The notes beneath the pieces are model-generated. The model worked only from the letters and a program-made list of their open reading frames with translations, was not told the origin of the DNA and ran no database searches. A program made the position numbers and the translations under genes. A DNA stretch of 15,435 nt, from contig JAHZKU010000145.1 in NCBI GenBank assembly GCA_022600255.1, positions 1 to 15,435 on the forward strand, in the 5' to 3' direction. Positions 7,128 through 13,060 of the stretch are shown here, piece by piece (positions within the stretch are counted from its first letter, which is position 1; every line of letters begins with the position of its first letter). This DNA comes from Actinomycetes bacterium. GTDB lineage: Bacteria; Actinomycetota; Actinomycetes; S36-B12; GCA-2699445.

Positions 7128-8617
7128 TGCGGAGCCTCCTCAATCAACGGATGACCCCAACGATCTTCTAGGGCCGCTTCCACGGCGGCACCCACGTTGT
7201 AGAGCCGATCATCCAACCGCGGTGGCGCGATAACCTGCAGGCCCACCGGCAAGCCGTCCTCCGGAGCCAGACCGATCGGCATCGACAGGGCACCGTTCCC
7301 GGCCAGATTGACGGGGATTGTCGCGATGTCGTTCAGATACATGGCCAACGGATCATCGACCTTCTCGCCGATGGGGAAAGCGGTGGTCGGGCAGGTTGGA
7401 GAGATCAACACGTCACAGTCGGCGAAAGCAGCGGCGAAGTCCCTCTGCACCAGCGTGCGCACCTTCTGGGCCTGGCCGTAGAACTCATCGTAGTAGCCGG
7501 ACGACAGCGCGTAGGTCCCCAACATGATGCGGCGCTTGACCTCCGGGCCAAACCCGCCTTCGCGGGTCCGGGCCATGACCTCCTCGACGTTCGCCTCGCC
7601 ATCGTCCCCGAGTCGGATCCCATATCGCATGCCGTCGAAGCGAGCCAAATTGGAGGAGGCCTCGCTAGGCAGGATCAGGTAGTAGGCACCTAGGGCATAG
7701 GTGAAGTTGGGGCAAGAGACCTCGCGAACGTCGGCCCCTAGAGCGGTCAGCAGCTCCACGACTTCGCTGAACCGTTGCCGAACGCCAGCCTGATAGCCGG
7801 GCCCGTTCAGTTCTTTGACTAATCCGACTTTAAGTCCTCGCACATCCGCAGTTCGGGCGGCCTTCACGACATCAGGCACCGGGCCGGGCAGTGACGTTGA
7901 GTCGCGCGGATCGTGTCCCGCAATCACTTCGTGCAGCAGGGCGGCATCCATGACCGACCGGGCGCACGGCCCCGCCTGATCAAGGGAGGAGGCCAAGGCC
8001 ACCAAGCCATAGCGTGACACGGCACCGTACGTTGGCTTAACACCCACCGTCCCCGTCACAGCGGCCGGTTGGCGGATCGAGCCCCCGGTGTCCGTCCCGA
8101 TGGCGAGCGGTGCCTCAAATCCGGCCACCGCCGCTGCAGACCCACCACCACTGCCACCGGGGATGCGGTCGTGATCCCACGGGTTGCGGGTTGGGCCGTA
8201 TGCGGAGTACTCGGTGGAGGATCCCATGGCGAATTCGTCCATGTTCGTCTTACCGAGGACGGGCAGGCCGACCTCACGGAGCCTGCTCACCACAGTGGCG
8301 TCGTAAGGTGGGCGCCAGTTCTCCAGGATCTTCGAACCAACGGTGGTTGGCACGCCGCGCATGGCCATGACGTCTTTCAGGGCGATCGGGACACCGGCGA
8401 GGGCGGGGAGTTCTTCACCGGCATCGCGGCGGCGATCCACGGATGCTGCCGTTGCCAACGCGCCCTCCGCGTCGACGTACAAAAAGGCGTGCAGTTGCGG
8501 ATCGACTTCAGCGATGCGATCCAAGCATGCCTGGGTCGCTTCCACCGAACTCATTTGTTTGCCCGCGAGTTCGGCCGCCAATGTGGCCGCGCTCAGCCGG
8601 GTGATATCGGCCGTCAC
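7124..8617 (-). CDS. gatA: Asp-tRNA(Asn)/Glu-tRNA(Gln) amidotransferase subunit A
   Basis: GatA is the glutaminase subunit, an amidase-signature enzyme that releases ammonia from glutamine and channels it to GatB. The protein has 497 residues. The Ser-cisSer-Lys triad is complete: Lys81 (PIALKDV), cis-Ser156 (PGGSGGGSAAAV) and nucleophile Ser180 (GTDTGGSIRQPA). These sit two residues later than the residues I recall for the Staphylococcus aureus enzyme. The serine-rich loop reads GGSGGGS where GGSSGGS is more usual; the catalytic serine itself is kept. Translation starts at GTG 8617 with AGGAGG seven bases upstream; the start overlaps the gatC stop by four bases (GTGA), and its own stop overlaps gatB in the same way. 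Confidence 0.97.
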   Translation of the reverse strand: MTADITRLSAATLAAELAGKQMSSVEATQACLDRIAEVDPQLHAFLYVDAEGALATAASVDRRRDAGEELPALAGVPIALKDVMAMRGVPTTVGSKILENWRPPYDATVVSRLREVGLPVLGKTNMDEFAMGSSTEYSAYGPTRNPWDHDRIPGGSGGGSAAAVAGFEAPLAIGTDTGGSIRQPAAVTGTVGVKPTYGAVSRYGLVALASSLDQAGPCARSVMDAALLHEVIAGHDPRDSTSLPGPVPDVVKAARTADVRGLKVGLVKELNGPGYQAGVRQRFSEVVELLTALGADVREVSCPNFTYALGAYYLILPSEASSNLARFDGMRYGIRLGDDGEANVEEVMARTREGGFGPEVKRRIMLGTYALSSGYYDEFYGQAQKVRTLVQRDFAAAFADCDVLISPTCPTTAFPIGEKVDDPLAMYLNDIATIPVNLAGNGALSMPIGLAPEDGLPVGLQVIAPPRLDDRLYNVGAAVEAALEDRWGHPLIEEAPQ

Positions 8618-8916
8618 GAGGGTTCCTCCTCAAGGATGCGGGGAACCCGAAACCGGTCGTCCTGAGCGGCGGGCGCCCCGGACAACGCGTCCTCCCGGGA
8701 CAGTCCAGGTCGCACCTCGTCTGGACGAAAAACGTTCGTCATGACGATGGGATGAGACGTAGCCGGCACATCCCGAGCCGCAACTTCTCCCACCTGCGCT
8801 ACTGCGGCCAGGATCACGTTGAGTTGTTCGTTGTAATGATCCAGCTCGTCCGGGCTCAGATCCAATCGGGCGAGCTGCGCTAAGTGCGCAACCTGTTCTC
8901 GGGTTAGGTCAGCCAT
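8614..8916 (-). CDS. gatC: Asp-tRNA(Asn)/Glu-tRNA(Gln) amidotransferase subunit C
   Basis: GatC is the small belt subunit that wraps the GatA-GatB interface and stabilises the complex. The 100-residue protein has the family pattern: an N-terminal LTREQVAHLAQLARLDLSPDEL helix pair, a middle helix with NVILAAVAQV, and the conserved C-terminal RPDEVRPGLSREDAL stretch ending ...RVPRILEE. It starts at ATG 8916; GAGGA lies directly against the start, too close for normal initiation, which together with a TAGTAT box six bases upstream suggests a leaderless message. It is the first gene of the gat operon. Confidence 0.96.
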   Translation of the reverse strand: MADLTREQVAHLAQLARLDLSPDELDHYNEQLNVILAAVAQVGEVAARDVPATSHPIVMTNVFRPDEVRPGLSREDALSGAPAAQDDRFRVPRILEEEPS

Positions 8917-8922
8917 TCCTCA

Positions 8923-8928
8923 ATACTA
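8923..8928 (-). promoter_or_regulatory. Candidate -10 box for gatCAB (possibly leaderless)
   Basis: On the minus strand TAGTAT (TANNNT type) occupies 8928-8923, exactly six bases before the gatC ATG, which would place transcription start at or near the start codon. Leaderless messages are common in actinobacteria. No convincing -35 element is seen. Confidence 0.35.
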
Positions 8929-8963
8929 GGGGTCCGCAGCACAATATGTTTCCACGGCCACCT

Positions 8964-8978
8964 GGCCGGGTCCCGGCC
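8964..8978 (-). terminator. GC-rich palindrome after the decarboxylase gene
   Basis: GGCCGGG (8964-8970) and CCCGGCC (8972-8978) are perfect 7-bp arms around one base, lying 11 bp after the decarboxylase TAA and 48 bp before gatC. In RNA it folds to a very stable short stem, without a U-tract. U-less hairpins are common at actinobacterial gene ends, so it likely separates the decarboxylase from the gat operon. Confidence 0.45.
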
Positions 8979-8989
8979 GGACGGACCGC

Positions 8990-10126
8990 TTATCCGCGGA
9001 CCTTGCCGAACACTTGGCCGATCTTGTAGAGCTTTCCGATCTGGGAAACGTGCACGTCGATGTCGTTGCGCTCGAATAACATGATCATGTCCGACCCACC
9101 AAACAGGAAGTTGCCGAACTCGTCGCCCTTGTTGACGTAGTCGCCCTTGTCGACCGTGAGGTTGACTGAAGAGATCACGTCCATTCCGATGGGCAGCATT
9201 CCCACCAAGCCAATCGGGGAATCAATCACCATGAAGCCGCGCTCTTGGCGGAACTGGTACCCGGTCTTGTCTGAGGCCGATAGGTGACCCTCGGCGTCCT
9301 TGCTCACCGCTGCGTAAACCTCGCCTGACAGGATTTCCTTGTCTAGGATCCTGCCCCGCACGGGAACGTGATAGCGATGGTAGGTCAGCACAGACAGGTA
9401 ACTGTGGGTGAACAGTCCGTCCTTGAATCGGTCAGCGTACTTGCTCCGCTTCAACAGATCCTGGATCGAGTACGTGTTGCCCTTAGACACCGTCACTGTG
9501 TCGGTGTCCGAAACCGACCAGGAACCTTGGAACACACTGTCTGCCGGCACGGTGATGACGCGATCGTCACACATGTTCTGGTGGATCTGATCAGTATCCT
9601 CTTCCGGATTCGGAGCCAGCCCCGTGCTGGGGTTGTCGTAAGCCATCGTTTTCGCGCCGATCGGTCGTTTTCCTGAACGGACGAACCGGGAAAAGAACGT
9701 GTTCCAGTTGTTGAACCCACCGGGTGGAATATGGAAGTTCTCGATTCGGAAGCCGGGATCGTTGAGGAACGAATCAAGGTTGTTTGCAGATCTTGGCGTA
9801 TTCAGGAAGGAGCCGTACATCTCCGAGTAGACAATCAGCCACAGCCGCACCCGAGCGTACTGGGGATCATTTTGGATCTTGTTCCCGCGCTGGCTGATGA
9901 TGTAGTAGATGCCGTGGAACAGGTCACTGAACTGACCCTGAGTGGGTGTGGCGGTCAGCAACTTGGTTAGGTAGTCGTAGAGGTCATCAAGATTGACCAA
10001 CGGGGTATCGCGATAGGGCGGAGTCCAGTCCGCAGCCGATATGCAGGCTTGTAGCTCGGCCTTGGCGGTGGGGTCGTCGTCGAGGATGGTCCGTAGGCGG
10101 GCGACTACGCTCGCGATCTCGGTCAT
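8990..10126 (-). CDS. Pyruvoyl-dependent decarboxylase, PS decarboxylase superfamily, PsiD-like
   Basis: A 378-residue phosphatidylserine decarboxylase superfamily protein. Asp196 (VPADS), His250/His253 (TYHRYHVP, 248-255) and Ser345 (FGGSDM, 342-347) match the Asp-His-Ser set for self-cleavage; cleavage before Ser345 would yield the pyruvoyl cofactor. The site reads GGSD, where GGST, GGSS or LGST is usual. KGNTYSIQDLL (215-225) and KGDEFGNFLFGGS (333-345) are also typical. Residues 1-150 carry an extra domain with SFLNTPRSANNL (106-117) and GGFNNWNTFFSRF (136-148), resembling the PSDC/PsiD N-terminus of fungal and bacterial amino-acid decarboxylases rather than classical Psd. No membrane anchor is evident. 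Hence the substrate may be an aromatic or other amino acid, or an unknown metabolite, rather than phosphatidylserine. The ATG at 10126 has GGAG nine bases upstream. No PS synthase gene (pssA) is adjacent. Confidence 0.85.
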   Translation of the reverse strand: MTEIASVVARLRTILDDDPTAKAELQACISAADWTPPYRDTPLVNLDDLYDYLTKLLTATPTQGQFSDLFHGIYYIISQRGNKIQNDPQYARVRLWLIVYSEMYGSFLNTPRSANNLDSFLNDPGFRIENFHIPPGGFNNWNTFFSRFVRSGKRPIGAKTMAYDNPSTGLAPNPEEDTDQIHQNMCDDRVITVPADSVFQGSWSVSDTDTVTVSKGNTYSIQDLLKRSKYADRFKDGLFTHSYLSVLTYHRYHVPVRGRILDKEILSGEVYAAVSKDAEGHLSASDKTGYQFRQERGFMVIDSPIGLVGMLPIGMDVISSVNLTVDKGDYVNKGDEFGNFLFGGSDMIMLFERNDIDVHVSQIGKLYKIGQVFGKVRG

Positions 10127-10378
10127 CTGGTTTCGCTCCTATTTCGTGGGCGGCTAATTCGGCCGGAACGCCTTCGGTCTTTCTTCCGGAGGCCATCGGC
10201 AGGGTACTAACACCTCTTGTCTACTAAACCCGGCCTGAGAACGCGAGGAATGCGCTGCGATACCCCTCGAAAAGGACGAAACGGGCAGGTGTGCTGCTGC
10301 ATTGTTTGTGACTAGGGCAGGAGCGAAGAGCCTCGGTTCGGCGCGCATCGCAACCACCTGGGCTGTTGAGATAGGAGG
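10127..10378. promoter_or_regulatory. Divergent promoter region, decarboxylase and VanZ-like genes
   Basis: This 252-bp gap separates divergently transcribed genes and must hold both promoters. On the minus-strand side an inverted repeat, CCGGAA (10163-10168) with TTCCGG (10184-10189), would form a hairpin in the decarboxylase leader. An AGGAGG sits at 10373-10378 before the VanZ-like gene. I found no convincing -35/-10 pair on either strand and no coding sequence. Confidence 0.4.
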
Positions 10379-11062
10379 GTGGATGCATTCCGTACCCAGG
10401 TGGCCTGGCATTTCGGTCACACAGCGGTTCAGGTTGCTATCTGCGTGTTCTTCCTGGCAGGGCTAGCTCTCGGCCCACCCCTGGCTAGGCGGCTGGGTTG
10501 GCGACCAAGCGGCACTGTTTTGGCCATCTGGGGACTCGGGGGTGCGCTCAGCGTCACATTCATTAGCCGGATTGGTCGTCACGACTTCGTGCTAGATCCG
10601 GCCACGGTCGGGCAATGCTTGTCGGGTCTTTCCAAGCCGTGGCTCTCCCCCGACTCGGTCCTGAACCTAGTGATGCTGCTTCCCCTGGGGGCCGGTTTAA
10701 TGCTGGCCAGTCGCCGCTACAGCGTGGCCATTACTGGCGTGGTGGCGCTGGCTGTTTGGATCGAACTCAGCCAAGGGCTCTCCGGCCTCGGTGCCTGCGA
10801 GCGAGGAGACATCGTGCGCAACACCATCGGAGGCCTTGTGGGGCTCGCCTTGGTGCGACTCTTTCAGCGACCGGAATCCGACGATTCGTCTCGCTTGCGC
10901 ACGATCCCAGCCCAACTGTCGCACAGGATGCCCCCATCCACCGGTCCGGCGGACAGCCCGCTCGACGCAACACCGCAGCTACCGAAACCCAGATCCGCTA
11001 GTCCGCCAACACGTGCCCGGTGGAATCAATCTCCTGAAGAGCGTCCGGACCGACTCGGATAA
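10379..11062 (+). CDS. VanZ-like integral membrane protein
   Basis: A 227-residue membrane protein with about five hydrophobic segments (roughly 14-34, 46-63, 93-111, 115-132, 144-162). The block SPDSVLNLVMLLPLGAGLML (90-109), followed by WIELSQ (127-132) and RNTIGGLVGLAL (147-158), matches the VanZ-like pattern of N-x-x-x-F/L-x-P-x-G, E-x-x-Q and N-x-x-G-x-x-x-G. VanZ-like proteins are linked to teicoplanin resistance in some bacteria, but most members have no known role. Residues 163-227 are a Pro/Ser/Arg-rich, probably disordered tail. GTG 10379 is used as the start, although AGGAGG lies directly against it; an ATG at 10383 is out of frame and soon stops. The last 65 bp overlap the convergent MFS gene. 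Confidence 0.75.
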   Translation: MDAFRTQVAWHFGHTAVQVAICVFFLAGLALGPPLARRLGWRPSGTVLAIWGLGGALSVTFISRIGRHDFVLDPATVGQCLSGLSKPWLSPDSVLNLVMLLPLGAGLMLASRRYSVAITGVVALAVWIELSQGLSGLGACERGDIVRNTIGGLVGLALVRLFQRPESDDSSRLRTIPAQLSHRMPPSTGPADSPLDATPQLPKPRSASPPTRARWNQSPEERPDRLG

Positions 11063-12563
11063 GGACACCAACAATCACCGCAGCCACCAGCATCAGGACG
11101 CCGCCGACCAGAAATCCTTGGGTGTAACCCTCGGTCAGCGCACTGGGGAGGGCAGCCTCCCCGAGCGCTGCGTTGGCGGCTAGGAATCCGGCTGCCGTCG
11201 TCACGGCGACCGTGTTCATGAGCGCCGTGCCGAGCGAACCGCCGACTTGCTGGCTGGTGTTGATCATGGCACTCGCCACCCCGGCGTCCTCGGTTCCAGC
11301 GCCGTGCAAGGCCACGCTGGCAGTGGGAACGAACACAAACGCAATTCCCAGACTCAGTAGCACCATCGGACCCAATAGGTGGGTCACATAACTCGACTCC
11401 GGTGTGAGTTGGGCCAGCAGGAACATCCCAGCCGCAGCTGCCAGCAATCCCGGCACCATGAGGTACCGCGGCGCCACGACCGGCATCAACTTGCTGGCCA
11501 CACCGGCTCCTAGGATGATGCCGACGCTGAAGGGCAGGAACGCTAGTCCCGCAGTCACGGGCGAGTAACCCAGGATGGTTTGCATGTACAGGCCGAGGAA
11601 CAAGAACATGGCAAACATGCCCGCCCCAACGAACAGCGATGAAAGATATGCACCACCGCGGTTGCGCTCAAGCACCACCCGCAGCGGCAGTAATGGGCTC
11701 CTAGAGCGCTTCTCAATCACCACGAACGCCACTAGGAGTACTGCCGCCAACACGAACCAAACCAGTGTTTCCGGCTCTGTCCACGCTGCGGTGTCCTGCA
11801 GACCTTCGGGGGCCGCCTTGGTGAACCCGTACACCAAGGCCAGCAGCCCCAGCGTCACCGTGAGCGCTCCCGGAATATCGTAGGTACTCCCCTTCTCGGC
11901 TCTCGATTCGCGGATATACCGCACGGCCAAGAAGGCCGCCACGATTGCGATCGGGGTGTTCACGGCCAAACACCAACGCCAAGAGAAGTACTCCGTCAGC
12001 AAGCCGCCGGCGAGTAGGCCAATGGCCGCGCCGCCCCCAGCAATCGCGCCAAACACGCCGAACGCTTTGGCCCGCTCTTTCGGGTCGTGGAAAGTGACTG
12101 AAATCAAGGCCAACGCGGCCGGTGCCATCAGCGCAGCGAAAACCCCTTGCAGGGCACGCGCAGCGAACAACAATCCTTCGTTGGGCGCCAAGCCTCCGAT
12201 TAGGGAAGCGACTGCGAAGCCCAGCAATCCCACGATGAACATCCGCTTGCGGCCCAAGTAGTCCGCGATTCGCCCACCCAACAACAGCAGACCGCCAAAA
12301 GCCAACGTGTAAGCGGTGACGATCCATTGCACGTTGGCTGCGTCGATCCCCAAGTCTTCTTGAGCACGGGGGATCGCCAGGTTGACGATTGAGGCATCCA
12401 GCACGATCATCAATTGCGCCAGCGCTAGGACAAACAGCGCCTTGAAGCGGCGCGGATCCGGTACCTCGGGTGGCAGGATCTCTCCGGCTACTTGATTGGG
12501 CAAACCTGGATCGGCGGGTGTGGACTCAGTAGCGGGGTCCCTGGGGGGATCATCAATAGGCAC
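10998..12563 (-). CDS. MFS drug exporter, DHA2 (EmrB/QacA) family
   Basis: A proton-driven multidrug exporter of the major facilitator superfamily, about 521 residues from GTG 12563, consistent with 14 membrane segments. After a 38-residue Pro/Asp-rich cytoplasmic N-terminus, the DHA2 motif LDASIVNLAIP (55-65) occurs in the first membrane helix. Motif A is GGRIADYLGRKRM (96-108), RALQG (136-140) fits motif B, and the Gly-rich AGGGAAIGLLAGGLL (about 175-189) fits motif C. The C-terminal half has typical DHA2 text such as GVASAMINTSQQVGGSLGTALMN. The frame stays open to 12749, but that extension would overlap the cupin gene and lacks transporter features, so I place the start at GTG 12563. A TACAAT box (12594-12589) lies 25 bp upstream. 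No TetR- or MarR-type regulator is adjacent. Substrate cannot be deduced. Its 3' end overlaps the VanZ-like gene. Confidence 0.9.
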   Translation of the reverse strand: MPIDDPPRDPATESTPADPGLPNQVAGEILPPEVPDPRRFKALFVLALAQLMIVLDASIVNLAIPRAQEDLGIDAANVQWIVTAYTLAFGGLLLLGGRIADYLGRKRMFIVGLLGFAVASLIGGLAPNEGLLFAARALQGVFAALMAPAALALISVTFHDPKERAKAFGVFGAIAGGGAAIGLLAGGLLTEYFSWRWCLAVNTPIAIVAAFLAVRYIRESRAEKGSTYDIPGALTVTLGLLALVYGFTKAAPEGLQDTAAWTEPETLVWFVLAAVLLVAFVVIEKRSRSPLLPLRVVLERNRGGAYLSSLFVGAGMFAMFLFLGLYMQTILGYSPVTAGLAFLPFSVGIILGAGVASKLMPVVAPRYLMVPGLLAAAAGMFLLAQLTPESSYVTHLLGPMVLLSLGIAFVFVPTASVALHGAGTEDAGVASAMINTSQQVGGSLGTALMNTVAVTTAAGFLAANAALGEAALPSALTEGYTQGFLVGGVLMLVAAVIVGVLIRVGPDALQEIDSTGHVLAD

Positions 12564-12588
12564 AACCGGCCCAACCAGGCATTTGGCG

Positions 12589-12594
12589 ATTGTA
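12589..12594 (-). promoter_or_regulatory. Candidate -10 box for the MFS exporter
   Basis: TACAAT on the minus strand (12594-12589) lies in the 77-bp gap between the cupin stop and GTG 12563, at a distance allowing a short leader. It supports the downstream GTG as the true start, because a longer protein would have this box inside coding sequence. No good -35 element is seen. Confidence 0.3.
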
Positions 12595-12640
12595 TTCCGC
12601 AGGGCTTGCGACGAACTCAGAAATGCACTCTGTCGGCGAC

Positions 12641-12976
12641 TCAGCTGGAGCGTTTGACCACCGTCAGCAGAACAGCCGCGTTTTCCGCTGCTCTGAGCGC
12701 GTGGCGAGCCGGAGGCACAATCAGCAAGTCCCCGGTGACCCCCGTCCAAGTGTCGTCGCCTGATGTGAGCTCCACCCGGCCGTGCAACACGTGCACCGTG
12801 GCTTCACCGGGACTGTCGTGTTCCGCCAACTCTTCCCCGGCCCGTAGCGCAATCAAGGTTTGCCGTAAGGCGTGTTCATGCCCGCCATAAACTGTGGTCG
12901 CACTGCGGCCCTGCGGGGCGGCAAGCGCCTGTTCGAGTTGGTTGCGTACCAGTGCAGTTAAGGACTGCTTTTGCAT
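12641..12976 (-). CDS. Small cupin-domain protein
   Basis: A 111-residue single-domain cupin. The first cupin motif region is LIALRAGEELAEHDSPGEATVHVLHGRVEL (41-70, with His53, Glu58 and His62); the second is GDLLIVPPARHAL (82-94, His92). His53, Glu58 and His92 could hold a metal ion, though the first motif has fewer His than canonical metal cupins. An N-terminal helix of about 25 residues precedes the barrel. There is no signal peptide. It starts at ATG 12976 with AAAGGAA upstream. It lies 84 bp after ligA and 77 bp before the MFS exporter on the same strand. Small cupins act as sensors, isomerases or dioxygenase-like enzymes; no function can be chosen here. Confidence 0.85.
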   Translation of the reverse strand: MQKQSLTALVRNQLEQALAAPQGRSATTVYGGHEHALRQTLIALRAGEELAEHDSPGEATVHVLHGRVELTSGDDTWTGVTGDLLIVPPARHALRAAENAAVLLTVVKRSS

Positions 12977-13020
12977 TGTTGTTCCTTTCCATTGCTCTGT
13001 TGGCTCCCCGCGACGAATCT

Positions 13021-13034
13021 GCCGGCTTCCCGGC
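13021..13034 (-). terminator. Hairpin after ligA
   Basis: GCCGG (13021-13025) and CCGGC (13030-13034) form a perfect 5-bp stem with a 4-nt loop (GAAG on the transcribed minus strand), located 26 bp after the ligA stop. Flanking TCT/AGA could extend it past a two-base bulge. No U-tract follows. It may end or attenuate the ligA transcript before the cupin gene. Confidence 0.35.
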
Positions 13035-13060
13035 TCAGAGTCGGGCGGTCGCTGGAGTGG

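Noticed and set aside
5731..8744. Several 100-210-codon plus-strand frames opposite gatB and gatA
   Set aside because: Both gat genes are full length and certain; the opposite frames show composition typical of reverse-complement shadows.
12564..12749. The open frame upstream of the exporter, which would give a 583-residue protein
   Set aside because: It would overlap the cupin gene by over 100 bp, has no transporter features, and crosses a -10-like box; GTG 12563 is more credible.
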